From NCBI GenBank assembly GCA_018970895.1, contig JAGWVM010000008.1, forward strand, positions 1-46,802: DNA of 46,802 nt, written 5' to 3'. Shown piece after piece: positions 8,579-17,667 of the stretch. The notes below the pieces were generated by a model. It did not search any database. It was not told the DNA's origin and saw only the letters and a list, made by a program, of their open reading frames with translations. Source of the stretch: Lysobacteraceae bacterium (GTDB lineage: Bacteria > Pseudomonadota > Gammaproteobacteria > Xanthomonadales > Rhodanobacteraceae). Made by a program: the position numbers and the translations under genes. How positions within the stretch are numbered: the first letter of the stretch is position 1; each line of letters starts with the position of its first letter.

Positions 8579-9121
8579 ATGAGCTGGCGGACGGATCTGC
8601 GGGACGCGGCGGTGGCGGCGCTGCAACCGCTGTGCCTGGCGGGCGGCGCGCTGGCGGACTTCATGATCGAGACCTCGCGGCCGAACGATCTGAAACAGGA
8701 ACAGCTTCCGGCGCTGCTGGTCTATGCCGCCATGCAGCATGGCGAGCCGGACGCGGAGCGCGGCGCGCCGCTGGTGTACTGGAAAAGCTCCACGACGATC
8801 CACGTCGTCGCCCGCGTCGCCGCGACCGACCGGGCCAGCGTGGAGACCATGCTGGACGCGGCGGTGGACGCCGCGAAAGTGGCGCTGCTGTCCAGCCCCG
8901 CCTTCACCGGCGGCGGCACCGAGGGACTGACACGTTTCGAGATCGTCCTGAAATACGATGGGCGCGGCGAGCAGATTCTCGGCGAGGCGACCATGGCCTT
9001 CGATGCCGAGACGCACGAGGCATTCCCGCAGGCCATTCCTGACCTTTTCGTGACGATGGCGAACACCGTCGAGCCCGCCGGTGTGGCGACGCCGATCCAG
9101 CAAACCATCACGCTCGCGTAA
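8579..9121 (+). CDS. Tail terminator / tail completion protein
   Basis: A 180-residue protein beginning MSWRTDLRDAAVAALQ, with the alternating pattern QEQLPALLVYAA and STTIHVVARVAA characteristic of minor tail proteins that cap the tail (lambda gpU-like or Mu gp37-like role). It lies where Mu-type tails put the terminator, between the neck protein and the sheath. The ATG at 8579 begins 21 bases after the previous stop. Exact family membership is inferred from position and fold pattern. Confidence 0.65.
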   Translation: MSWRTDLRDAAVAALQPLCLAGGALADFMIETSRPNDLKQEQLPALLVYAAMQHGEPDAERGAPLVYWKSSTTIHVVARVAATDRASVETMLDAAVDAAKVALLSSPAFTGGGTEGLTRFEIVLKYDGRGEQILGEATMAFDAETHEAFPQAIPDLFVTMANTVEPAGVATPIQQTITLA

Positions 9122-9130
9122 GGAGCTCCC

Positions 9131-10732
9131 ATGTCCGGACTGCTTGGCTCGTCGGCCCTGTCGGGCCCGGCGGAGATCCCGTTCACCCAGATCGCGGCCA
9201 ACGAGCTGCTGCCGCTGTTCCATGTCGAGACCAGCAACGCCATGGCCGGCGCCAGCCTGCCGGTGGCGCGCACGCTGGTGATCGGCGAGACGGATGTGAC
9301 GCAGCCCTCGGGCAGCAGCCTGGTCTATGTGCCTGGGCCAGGTGCCGCGGTTGCCATGTTCGGCCCGCATTGCATCCTGTCGCGGACGCTGCTGGCGTAC
9401 ATGGCCAACGACCCCGCCGGCGAGGTACACGCGGCATATCTCTACGGGCCGTCGGGGACGGCCGCGACGGGCACGGTGACCTGGACCGGCCAGGCCACGG
9501 CGCCGGGCACGATCTCGCTTTATGTCGGCGGCGAACTGATGACGATCCCGGTCGCCGTCAACGACACAGGTGCCGGGCTGCAGACCAAGATCGTGAATGC
9601 GTTCACCGCCGCCAACAGCGGGTATTTTTCGGCGCAACCGCTGGCGCTGGGCAGCCAGCCGGCCGCCGGCGCGCTGACCTGCCCGGTCGAGTTCCAGTCG
9701 CGGATCGCGGGATTGATGCACAACAACATCGATCTGCGGGTGAATTATCGCGGCGCCGCCGGCGGCGAGGCGACGCCGGCCGGCCTCACCGTCAGCGTCA
9801 CGCCGATGGCCGGCGGCACCGGCACGCCCAGCCTTTCCGGCATCGCGGCCCTGATCGGCGATCAGAATTTCGACTTCATCGTCTGCCCGTACAACGACCC
9901 CACCTCGCTGGCGGCGATGCAGGCGATGCTGTCCGATACCGGCGGCCGCTGGGCGGACAGCAGTCAGGCCTATGGCCATGTCTTCACCCATATCAGCGCG
10001 AGTGCGGCCACGCTTCTGACCGACGGCGGCACCTACAACAATCAGCACATCACGATCGGCGGCCTCTACGGATCACCCACGCCGCCATGGGAAATCGCCG
10101 GCGCGTTCGCGGGGTGGTGCGCGCAGCGGCTCAAGAGCGGTGCGGCGCCCGCCATTCCGCTGCAGGAGGGCGACGCGCTGCTGGGCGCCGACGCCGTGAC
10201 CGGCTATGGCACCAACACGCTCATTCTGGCGCCGCAACAAACGGACCGGTTTACCAAGGTCACTAACGAGGCGCTGGCGCAGAACGGCATCTCGCCGTTC
10301 CATGTGGACCCCAGCGGCGCGGTGCGGGTGTGGCAGGCCGTCACCACCTACCAGTTCAACAGTTCCGGAATCAGCGACCGGTCCTATCTGCTGACGCAGA
10401 CGATGTACAAGCTGATGTACATCCTTCGCGACCTCAAATCGTTCGTCACACAGCGCTACAGCGCCGTTTCGCTGGCGGATGACACGGATATCGTTGCGAC
10501 CGGCAGCGCCGTGGTGACGCCCGCCGTGGTCCGCTCGGCGCTGATCGCGCACTACCAGCAGCTTGTCGATGTCGGTGTCGCGGACAACCTGCCGGGCTTC
10601 GCCGCCGGGCTGGTCGTGCAGCGTAACGTCACGAACCCGAACCGGATCGACGTGCTCTACGACCCGTATGTGACGGGCGCGCTCGCGGTCTTCGCGGTCC
10701 TCAACCAGTTCCGCCTCCAGGCGGCGGCGTAA
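9131..10732 (+). CDS. Contractile tail sheath protein (Mu gpL-like)
   Basis: A 533-residue sheath subunit. The N-terminus (MSGLLGSSALSGPAEIPFTQ) and the order sheath-tube-chaperone-tape measure match Mu gpL. The middle (SLSGIAALIGDQNFDFIVCP) corresponds to the subtilisin-like-fold core, and the C-terminus has LPGFAAGLVVQRNVTNPNRI followed by the conserved beta segment DVLYDPYVTGALAVFAVLN. An AAGGAGCTC precedes the ATG. Its presence makes this phage a myovirus. Confidence 0.92.
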   Translation: MSGLLGSSALSGPAEIPFTQIAANELLPLFHVETSNAMAGASLPVARTLVIGETDVTQPSGSSLVYVPGPGAAVAMFGPHCILSRTLLAYMANDPAGEVHAAYLYGPSGTAATGTVTWTGQATAPGTISLYVGGELMTIPVAVNDTGAGLQTKIVNAFTAANSGYFSAQPLALGSQPAAGALTCPVEFQSRIAGLMHNNIDLRVNYRGAAGGEATPAGLTVSVTPMAGGTGTPSLSGIAALIGDQNFDFIVCPYNDPTSLAAMQAMLSDTGGRWADSSQAYGHVFTHISASAATLLTDGGTYNNQHITIGGLYGSPTPPWEIAGAFAGWCAQRLKSGAAPAIPLQEGDALLGADAVTGYGTNTLILAPQQTDRFTKVTNEALAQNGISPFHVDPSGAVRVWQAVTTYQFNSSGISDRSYLLTQTMYKLMYILRDLKSFVTQRYSAVSLADDTDIVATGSAVVTPAVVRSALIAHYQQLVDVGVADNLPGFAAGLVVQRNVTNPNRIDVLYDPYVTGALAVFAVLNQFRLQAAA

Positions 10733-10744
10733 GGGAGAACGGTC

Positions 10745-11122
10745 ATGCCCGCCATCGGTGGCATCCAGCAATTCTTCATCGACAGCGTCTCATACCCCGT
10801 GAAGGGCAATGCGCATTGGCAAAGCGGCGGGATGGAACAGACGCATCAGATGTCGGCGCAGGGCGAGATGATCGGCTACGAGGCCAAGCCCGTGCCGGCA
10901 ATGATCGAGATCGATCTGTACGACACGTCGCAGACCAGCATCGGCACGATCAACGCGATCGACGGCAGCACCATCACCATCGTGACGCGCAGCGGCAAGA
11001 CCTACTCGCTGTCCAGGGCCACGCGGGAGGGCCAGCCGATGCGCGTCGACCTCATGGCCGGCAGCTATGCCGCGAAGTTCGCCGGCACCGATAACACCGT
11101 GAACGTGACGCCGCTGTCATGA
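10745..11122 (+). CDS. Tail tube protein (Mu gpM-like)
   Basis: A 125-residue inner tube subunit of the Mu gpM type. Typical features are the start MPAIGGIQQFFIDSV, then GNAHWQSGGMEQ, and a middle that swaps between short beta strands (IEIDLYDTSQ, STITIVTRSGKTYSLSRA). It directly follows the sheath gene, has a GGGAGAAC SD upstream, and overlaps the chaperone start by 4 bases. Confidence 0.9.
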   Translation: MPAIGGIQQFFIDSVSYPVKGNAHWQSGGMEQTHQMSAQGEMIGYEAKPVPAMIEIDLYDTSQTSIGTINAIDGSTITIVTRSGKTYSLSRATREGQPMRVDLMAGSYAAKFAGTDNTVNVTPLS

Positions 11123-11418
11123 GCGAGGCGGGGCCGGCGCCGGCGCTGGTGGAGATCGTCCCGCTGTCGAAACCGTTGCGGGACGCGCGCGGGGTGGAGG
11201 TGATGCAGCTCACGCTGCGGCGGCCGACGGTGCGGGATCTGCGGCAATGCGGCACGCCCATCGTCTATCTGCCGGGCGGCTACCGCATCGACGACAGCGC
11301 CATGGCGAACCTGATTTCCGTCTGCGCCGGCGTGCCGCTGCCGCAGGTGGATGAGATGGAGCTGGCGGATTTCCGCGCCGCGGGGGCGGTGATGCTGGGT
11401 TTTTTGGGCGGCATCTGA
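11119..11418 (+). CDS. Tail assembly chaperone, short form (Mu gp41-like)
   Basis: A 99-residue protein expected to bind the tape measure during tail assembly. It has the gp41-like core MQLTLRRPTVRDLRQC and a C-terminal helix ending in AVMLGFLGGI. The last codons contain the heptamer T-TTT-TTG in the correct register for -1 slippage (11400-11406). A shift there continues to the TGA at 11562-11564, giving a product of about 148 residues whose extra part (TEGVDILAVALQLGIVIGDV) resembles the second chaperone domain of Mu. Confidence 0.85.
   Translation: MSEAGPAPALVEIVPLSKPLRDARGVEVMQLTLRRPTVRDLRQCGTPIVYLPGGYRIDDSAMANLISVCAGVPLPQVDEMELADFRAAGAVMLGFLGGI
11400..11406 (+). other. -1 programmed frameshift heptamer of the tail chaperone
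   Basis: TTTTTTG in the register GGT-TTT-TTG, i.e. X-XXY-YYZ. After a -1 slip the next codons read GGG CGG CAT CTG, then a frame of 52 codons open to 11562-11564, running past the chaperone stop and ending 7 bases into the tape-measure gene. This is the standard control by which long-tailed phages make the two chaperone forms in a fixed ratio. Confidence 0.85.
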
Positions 11419-11556
11419 CGGAGGGCGTCGATATTCTCGCGGTCGCGTTGCAGCTCGGCATCGTCATCGGGGACGTGGGCGAGGCGATGGGCATGACGCT
11501 GGACGAGATCGCGGCGACGGCCGCGGCGCTGGACGGCGTGCGGCGGAATCTGCGCC

Positions 11557-12963
11557 GTGGCTGATGCCAAGGGCGCCAAATACGAGGTGGTGTTCCACGC
11601 CATCGACAAGGTGGGCGGACCGGTGCAGAAAATGGCCGGCGCGGTGGAGGCGCTGGGCAAGCGGGTCGAGAAATCCCTAGCGCCATACAAAAGCCTTGCC
11701 GAGCCTCTGGGGCGGATCGGCGAGAAGATCGGCGAGCTGCTGCCGATGATCGGGGCATTGTCCTCGGTGGCATCCGTCTCTGGCCTGGTGGATCTGGCGG
11801 TGACGGCGGCGGAAAGCGGCGAGCAATTGTCGCTGGCCGCGCAGAAAACCGGCCTCGCGGTCGATGCGTTTCAGAAATTATCCTATGCCGCGATGCAGAC
11901 CGGTGTCGCGGGCGACAGTTTCTCGACCAGCATGTTCAGGCTGAATCAGCGCCTGGCGACGGCGGCAAGCGGACACAACAAGATGTTTGCCGCCGATCTC
12001 GGCAAGCTCGGCATCGCCATGAAGGACTCCAGCGGCCACATGCGAGGCACCGACGCGGTGCTGGCCGACATGGCCGAGAAATTCAAGCTGATCAAGGACC
12101 CGCAGCAGCAGGCGGCGTTTGTGATGGAGGCGTTCGGCCGCGCCGGCAAGGACATGATCCCGTTCCTGGAACTCGGCGCGGACGGGATCAGGAAGCTGGA
12201 AGAGCGGTTTACCCAGGTCGGCTATCTGCGAAACGAAACGACGCTCGGCGTGGATGAGAAATTCATTCATTCCTGGCACGATCTGACCACCGCGGCGAGC
12301 GGGTTTACGACGGAGGTCGGCGACAAGCTGACACCGATCCTGATGCCGGTGGTCGATGACATGACGAAATGGGTCGCGGCCAACCGCGATTGGATTTCCA
12401 GCGACATCAGCGGCCTGGTGGGCAAGGTTGCCGGATATGTCGGGCAGCTCTCGGAAAAGAATGTCGAGGCGCTGTTCAAGACGTGGGGCGATGACATCGA
12501 GGCGGCGTGGAAGAAGATGAAGCCGCTTTTCGACGATGCGATGAAAATCATCGACGCGCTGCCACATTTGGATAATGCGAAGAAATCCATCCAGCACGCG
12601 GTCGGCACGGCGAAGGATGTTTCGATCGGCGCGGGGATCGGCGCCGCGGCCGGTGCCGTCTTCGGTGGTGTCGGCGCGGTGCCGGGGGCGGCGATCGGCG
12701 GTGGAATCGGCTACATCTATTCCAACGTCGCCGACGGCGTGGGGCCGGTGGCGCAGCCGAATATCGGCCTCGGCGTCGATGGCCTGCCGCTGGCGCAGCC
12801 GCTGCCGGCGCCGGCGGCGAAGTCCGACGTGACGGTGCGCTTCGTGGGCCTGCCGCCCGGCAGCACCGTGGAGAGCAGCACCACGGGCGGCGCGGGGCCG
12901 CGCATCGTGAACGACGACACCGGCCAGGCGTTCGGTGACGCGTGGTGGTCCGTCACGCCGTGA
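11557..12963 (+). CDS. Tape measure protein
   Basis: A 468-residue tape measure. The first 60 residues include AKYEVVFHAIDKVGGPVQKM and a long amphipathic helix. A hydrophobic Gly/Ala segment (GIGAAAGAVFGGVGAVPGAA) near residues 355-375 is of the sort that inserts into the host membrane. At about 1.5 A per residue the tail would be near 70 nm, short for a myovirus. The start is GTG at 11557, overlapping the frameshifted chaperone; the stop overlaps the next GTG. Confidence 0.88.
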   Translation: MADAKGAKYEVVFHAIDKVGGPVQKMAGAVEALGKRVEKSLAPYKSLAEPLGRIGEKIGELLPMIGALSSVASVSGLVDLAVTAAESGEQLSLAAQKTGLAVDAFQKLSYAAMQTGVAGDSFSTSMFRLNQRLATAASGHNKMFAADLGKLGIAMKDSSGHMRGTDAVLADMAEKFKLIKDPQQQAAFVMEAFGRAGKDMIPFLELGADGIRKLEERFTQVGYLRNETTLGVDEKFIHSWHDLTTAASGFTTEVGDKLTPILMPVVDDMTKWVAANRDWISSDISGLVGKVAGYVGQLSEKNVEALFKTWGDDIEAAWKKMKPLFDDAMKIIDALPHLDNAKKSIQHAVGTAKDVSIGAGIGAAAGAVFGGVGAVPGAAIGGGIGYIYSNVADGVGPVAQPNIGLGVDGLPLAQPLPAPAAKSDVTVRFVGLPPGSTVESSTTGGAGPRIVNDDTGQAFGDAWWSVTP

Positions 12964-14213
12964 GCGATTCGTTCGGCTTCCTCGGTGGCCCGGTCGCGGG
13001 AAATGCCACGGCATTCCCAGCCGATCTCTCGTGGCTCGACTACCTGCTGCCGGCGTCGTTCCGCGGCGTTCCGTTCCAGGTGCGCGGCGCCTCCGAAACG
13101 AGCGGGCGCAACGCGGCGGTGCATCAGTTCATCGGCCGCGAGACGGCCTATGTGGAAGACCTGGGCCGCAAGCCGACGCGCTTCACCGTCGCGGGATTCG
13201 TCCTGGGCGACGATTATGCCGGGCAGCGAAACCTGTTACGCCAGGCATGCCTTTTCACCGCCGGCAACGGCACGCTGGTGCACCCGTCCTACGGCGAGCT
13301 CACGGTCAACTGCCTGACCTTCACGGCGGCGGAGGACCTCGTCGAGCATGCGCGGATCTGCCGCGTGTCCATGGAGTTCGTCATTGCCGGCGACATCGCC
13401 TCGCCGGTCAGCGTTCTGGACACGGCCGGCAACGTGCTGGGGCTGTCCGCCGGCACGCTGGCCGACCTCTCGACGGCCTATTCGCTGGCCGCCGAGGTGA
13501 CGGGCAACCCGGCCTTCGTTCTGGCGGCGTTGCAATCCGGGGTGGCGAGTGCCGCGACATCGATGCTTGGCGTCTCCGTCGGCGGCGTGGCCAGCGTGGC
13601 CGCGGCGATCGCGCCGCTGGCCGGGAGTGCCGCCGCGCCGGCGACCACGGCGGCGGCGGTCACCGCGGGGTTTCAGGCCATCGGCGACGCGGTGGTGGCG
13701 GCGGGCCCGTCGCCGCCGGATTATTCCGGCGGTGTCGCGGCCCTGGCGGCATGGAATGGCGCGGTGGCGCCGGCCGCCGCCAGCACGCCGGCGCGGACGG
13801 TGCAGGCAGCGAATGCGCGGGCGCTCACGCTGCTGGTGCAAGGAGCCGCGGTGGCGACGGCGGCGGCGATCTACGCGCGGGTGGATTTCATTTCGGCCTC
13901 CGACGCGGCGGCGGCGCGCACGCAGCTGCTCGGTCTGCTGGACGGCGCGCGCGAGCTGGCGGCCGACGCCGCCCAGGCGGCGCTGGTGGCGGATTTCAAC
14001 GCGCTGGAGGCGGCGGTGGCGGCCGACATCTCGGCCCGCATCCAGCAGCTTCCGATCCTGGCGGCCTACCGGGTCGGGGCGCCGGTCCCGTCCCTCGTGC
14101 TGGCGCAGCGCCTGCTTCAGGACCCGACCCAGGCGGACAGCCTGGCGGCGCTGAACAGCGCGATCCATCCCGGCTTCATGCCGGCCAGCGGCGTGTGGCT
14201 GGAGGCGGCATGA
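12960..14213 (+). CDS. DNA circularisation / tail protein (Mu gpN-like)
   Basis: A 417-residue protein matching the Mu gpN family: the N-terminal domain reads FGFLGGP, LSWLDYLLPASFRGVPFQV, then ETSGRNAAVHQF. The central part (residues 150-330) is very rich in alanine, valine and glycine and probably helical. In Mu this protein joins the tube end to the baseplate hub. Start is the GTG at 12960, whose TG is shared with the tape-measure stop; a GTG at 12942 in the same frame would lie inside the tape measure. Confidence 0.87.
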   Translation: MSDSFGFLGGPVAGNATAFPADLSWLDYLLPASFRGVPFQVRGASETSGRNAAVHQFIGRETAYVEDLGRKPTRFTVAGFVLGDDYAGQRNLLRQACLFTAGNGTLVHPSYGELTVNCLTFTAAEDLVEHARICRVSMEFVIAGDIASPVSVLDTAGNVLGLSAGTLADLSTAYSLAAEVTGNPAFVLAALQSGVASAATSMLGVSVGGVASVAAAIAPLAGSAAAPATTAAAVTAGFQAIGDAVVAAGPSPPDYSGGVAALAAWNGAVAPAAASTPARTVQAANARALTLLVQGAAVATAAAIYARVDFISASDAAAARTQLLGLLDGARELAADAAQAALVADFNALEAAVAADISARIQQLPILAAYRVGAPVPSLVLAQRLLQDPTQADSLAALNSAIHPGFMPASGVWLEAA

Positions 14214-15415
14214 GCTTCATCGGCACGGATCCCGGCGCCATGGAGCTGGTGATCGGCGGACAGCGCTTCACGGGGTGGGAACGCGGCAGCGTGAAGCGCG
14301 GGATCGAACGTGCCGCCAGCAGTTTCGCCTTTACGGTTTCGGAGCGATGGGGCGAGGCCGACGCGGTGGCGGCTATCGCGCCGTTCGATACCGCCGTGGT
14401 GACGCTGGGCGGGGCGCCGATACTCACCGGGTATGTCGATGGCTATCATTCGAGCCTGGCCACGGGCCAGCATGTCGTCACGATCTCGGGACGAAGCCGG
14501 ACCGAGGACGTGGTGGACTGCACGCCGGACCTCGCGGGCGGGCAGTTCAACGGCTACACGCTGGACGCGATCGCGCGGACCATCGGCGCCCTTTTCGGCG
14601 TCGGCGTGGTGGTGCAGGCGCCGATGGGAGATGCGTTTCCGCAGGTGGCGATGCAGCCGCACGAGACGGGGTTCCGTTTCCTGGAACGCCTGGCGCGGCT
14701 GCGTGGCGTGCTGCTGACCGATGACGGCAACGGCAATTTGGTGCTGACGACGGCGAGTGCCGCGACGGCGACCGACACGCTGGAGGAGGGGCGCAACGTG
14801 CAGCGGGGCAGCGTGTCGCTCAGCTCCCGCGGGCGGTTCAGCTTGTGGCGGGTCAAAACACAGACGCCGGCGATCACGGCGCCCGCCTCGGTCGGCGTGC
14901 TGACCAGCCTGCCGGCGAACCCGACGGCGGCCGATCGTGTCGCCAACAGCACGAGTTCGCTGGCCACCGCGCCGCAAACGGCGAACAACCCCGCGGTGCT
15001 GGGCGAGGCCATGGACGCGGGCGTGCCGCGCTATCGCCCGCATGTGGTGGCGGCCGAAAGCGGGCTCACGCAGGCGCAGGCGGCGGAGCGCGCGGCATGG
15101 GAGGCGCGGCACGCGGCCGGCCGTTCCACCAGCGTCGAGGTCGAGGTGATGGGGTGGCATCAGCGTGACGGTTCGTTGTGGCAGCCGAACATGCTGGTCA
15201 GCGTGCAAATCCCCACGCTGCATCTAGAACTTTCGTTGCTGATCGCCGAATGCGAATGGGCGATGGCGCCCGGCACCGGAAGGACCACGCGGATGAAGCT
15301 GGGGCCCGTCGATGGGTTCTCCGCCGATCCCGGCCAGGTGCGGGTGCGGCGCAACCGCGCCAAGGGCGGGCGCGCGCTGGACCAGCAGGGCGTGATCACG
15401 AGTCTAGGATCATGA
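14210..15415 (+). CDS. Baseplate hub protein (Mu gpP / gp44-like)
   Basis: A 401-residue hub protein. It shows the late-control/hub pattern: MELVIGGQRFTGWE, then ILTGYVDGYHSS, ISGRSRTEDVVDCTPD, FRFLERLARLRGVLLTDDGN, and the C-terminal half with WQPNMLVSVQIPTLHLELSL. These domains correspond to the lysozyme-less gp27-like hub on which the spike sits. ATG at 14210 overlaps the gpN stop. Gene order P-45-46-47-48 follows Mu exactly. Confidence 0.9.
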   Translation: MSFIGTDPGAMELVIGGQRFTGWERGSVKRGIERAASSFAFTVSERWGEADAVAAIAPFDTAVVTLGGAPILTGYVDGYHSSLATGQHVVTISGRSRTEDVVDCTPDLAGGQFNGYTLDAIARTIGALFGVGVVVQAPMGDAFPQVAMQPHETGFRFLERLARLRGVLLTDDGNGNLVLTTASAATATDTLEEGRNVQRGSVSLSSRGRFSLWRVKTQTPAITAPASVGVLTSLPANPTAADRVANSTSSLATAPQTANNPAVLGEAMDAGVPRYRPHVVAAESGLTQAQAAERAAWEARHAAGRSTSVEVEVMGWHQRDGSLWQPNMLVSVQIPTLHLELSLLIAECEWAMAPGTGRTTRMKLGPVDGFSADPGQVRVRRNRAKGGRALDQQGVITSLGS

Positions 15416-15984
15416 ACATCGGTGCCGCGGTGCAATGGCTGGGGCAGCACGCGGTGGGCGCGCTGCGGCGCGGGCGTGTGGCGGGCGCGCTGCGCGGGCC
15501 GCGGCCGATCGTGACGATCGCGATGTCGTCCGGCGAGACCAAGACGATGGAGCTGCTGCTGCCATATGGCATGAGCGCGCTGCCGGCGCAGGGCGATGTG
15601 CTGGTGGCGGCTATCGGCGGGCAGAAGGACCATTTCGTGGCCCTCGGCGCCGATGACATCACGAAACGGATCGGCGATCTCGCGGCCGGCGAGTTCGGGT
15701 TTTACGACGGAAACAGCGCCGTGGTCTGGCGTGGCGGCGGCCTGGAAATCTGGTCCACGCTGCCGGTGACGGTGCAGAGCGACGGGCAGGTGAACGTCAC
15801 CGGCGCCGGCATCGGCATCGGCGCCATCGGCGATTCGTTGCAGAAGCTGGTCGATGCGCGGTTCGTGGCGCTGTTCAACGCGCACGTGCATGGCGGCGTG
15901 CAGGCCGGCGGCAGCAACACCGGCACGCCAACCGTGGCGATGGCGGTGGGCAGCCACACGACGACGCATCTGGTGGCGGGCTGA
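15412..15984 (+). CDS. Baseplate spike (Mu gp45-like)
   Basis: A 190-residue protein with an OB-fold N-terminus (TMELLLPYGMSALPAQGDVL) and a C-terminal beta-helix-like stretch (GLEIWSTLPVTVQSDGQVNV). The end carries FNAHVHGG and HTTTHLV; such HxH pairs bind iron at the needle tip in Mu and P2 spikes. It is expected to pierce the outer membrane. Start overlaps the hub stop. Confidence 0.9.
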   Translation: MNIGAAVQWLGQHAVGALRRGRVAGALRGPRPIVTIAMSSGETKTMELLLPYGMSALPAQGDVLVAAIGGQKDHFVALGADDITKRIGDLAAGEFGFYDGNSAVVWRGGGLEIWSTLPVTVQSDGQVNVTGAGIGIGAIGDSLQKLVDARFVALFNAHVHGGVQAGGSNTGTPTVAMAVGSHTTTHLVAG

Positions 15985-16448
15985 TGGCCGATATCGGACT
16001 GTTCTGGGACGATCTGAACCAGCGCGGCGACATCGCGATCGCCAATGGCGACATCGTCATGGACGAGACGCTGGGCACGTCCGTGCTGCTGTCGCTGGCA
16101 TGCGATCGCGTGGCGAACGCGGACGACGATCTGCCGGCCGGTGCCGATCCGCGCGGCTGGTGGGGCGACAGCTCGCCCGATGGCGTGACGACGCCGCCGC
16201 CGATGGGTGCCAGGTTCTGGCTGCTGCGGCGGCAATCGCTGACCACGCAGACGCGGCGCCAGGCGGAGGTGATGGCGCGGCAGGCGCTGCAATGGCTGAT
16301 AGATAACGGCATCGCAACGGATATCGCGGTGACCTCGGCGCTGGTTGGGCAAAACCTGGGGTTGGGTGTGCAGATTTCGCGTAACGGGCCGAACGGCCGA
16401 GGGTCCTCCATCTACGCGGCGAAATGGTCCGCGACGTTGGCGAGCTGA
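15984..16448 (+). CDS. Baseplate protein (Mu gp46, gp25-like)
   Basis: A 154-residue wedge protein. Diagnostic segments are DIAIANGDIVMDETLGTSVL, the motif RGWWGDS followed by GARFWLL, and a basic helix TRRQAEVMARQALQWL. The gp25-like fold nucleates sheath assembly at the baseplate. Start is joined to the stop of the spike gene. A 46-base non-coding stretch follows before gp47. Confidence 0.9.
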   Translation: MADIGLFWDDLNQRGDIAIANGDIVMDETLGTSVLLSLACDRVANADDDLPAGADPRGWWGDSSPDGVTTPPPMGARFWLLRRQSLTTQTRRQAEVMARQALQWLIDNGIATDIAVTSALVGQNLGLGVQISRNGPNGRGSSIYAAKWSATLAS

Positions 16449-16494
16449 TGCCGCGGGCGAGGCGTCGAACCGGTATGCGTGACGCGAACGCGGC

Positions 16495-17658
16495 ATGCCC
16501 GCGCATGGCGCGGCCGTGAGCGGCACAACGGGCTTTCCGATCCCGGCGCTGTCGGACTGGCGGACCCAGGCGCGCGCGATGCTGGCCGCGCGGCTGGGCA
16601 CGGACCCGACGCTGCCGATCTCCATGGCGAACATCCTGGCCGACCAGTTCGCCGCGATGACGTATCTCGAGCTGCAGTACCTGCAATGGCTGTCGTCGCA
16701 GATGTTCGCGGCGACGGCGACGGGCGCCTATCTCGACCGCGTCGCCGGCACCTATGGCCTCGCGCGGCTGGGGGCGGCGTCGGCGGCGGGCAACGCGGTC
16801 TTCGCCGGCACGACGGGGGCGGTGGTGCCGAGCGGCACGCCGCTGCTGGCGGCGGACGGTGTCACGTCCTTTACCACGCAGGCGGCGGCGACGCTGGCCT
16901 CCGGCACCGCGACGGTGGCGATCGTGGCCGTGGCGGGCGGGTCCGCGGGCAACCTGGCGACCGGGGCCAGCCTGCAATTGCAGGTGGCGCTGGCGAGCGT
17001 GAATGGCGCGGCGAGCGTGGCGAGCCCTGGCACGGCGGGCGGCACCGACATCGAAACGGACGCGGCCTTCCGCGCGCGGCTGCTGGCAAGGCTGGCGAAC
17101 CCGCCGCAGGGGGGGGCCGCGGCGGATTATTACGGATGGGCAAAGAGCGTGGCGGGCGTGACCCGCGCGTGGGTGATGCCGCTCTATGCCGGCCCCGGCA
17201 CCGTGGGGGTTACGTTCGCGATGGACGCGCGGGCGGGCAGCACGGCGCCAGCCGGAAACATCCTGCCGCTGTCGGCCGACATCACGGCCGTGCAGGACGC
17301 GATCTCGCCGCACGCGCCGGTGACCGCGAGCATCACGGTCTTCGCGTCGGTGGGTGACGCGATCGCGGTCACCGTGCACGCGCTGCAGCCCAGCAGCAGC
17401 GCCACGCAGGCGGCGATCGTGGCGGCGCTGCTGGATTTGTTCACCAGCCGCAACACGCCGCAGCCGCCCGTCGGCGTGGTGGTGATCGGCGACGACGTGG
17501 ACGCGAACGATCTCGCGGGGACGGTCTATCTCGACGAGATCTATCAGGCCATCGCCGGCGCCGCGGGGGTGGCTAATTTCGAGCTCGTGGCACCCACGGC
17601 CGACGTGGTGAGTGCCGCCGGGCACATGGCCGTGCTGGGCGCGGTGACGTTTACCTAG
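16495..17658 (+). CDS. Baseplate wedge protein (Mu gp47, Baseplate_J)
   Basis: A 387-residue protein with the baseplate J pattern: LADQFAAMTYLELQYLQWL, AYLDRVAGTYGLAR, a Ser/Gly/Ala beta region (residues 95-185), FRARLLARLANPPQGGAAADY and a C-terminal domain ending in LVAPTADVVSAAG. Expected to connect the baseplate to the tail fibres. ATG at 16495 is used; an in-frame GTG at 16516 is an alternative. Confidence 0.92.
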   Translation: MPAHGAAVSGTTGFPIPALSDWRTQARAMLAARLGTDPTLPISMANILADQFAAMTYLELQYLQWLSSQMFAATATGAYLDRVAGTYGLARLGAASAAGNAVFAGTTGAVVPSGTPLLAADGVTSFTTQAAATLASGTATVAIVAVAGGSAGNLATGASLQLQVALASVNGAASVASPGTAGGTDIETDAAFRARLLARLANPPQGGAAADYYGWAKSVAGVTRAWVMPLYAGPGTVGVTFAMDARAGSTAPAGNILPLSADITAVQDAISPHAPVTASITVFASVGDAIAVTVHALQPSSSATQAAIVAALLDLFTSRNTPQPPVGVVVIGDDVDANDLAGTVYLDEIYQAIAGAAGVANFELVAPTADVVSAAGHMAVLGAVTFT

Positions 17659-17667
17659 GCGCGGACG

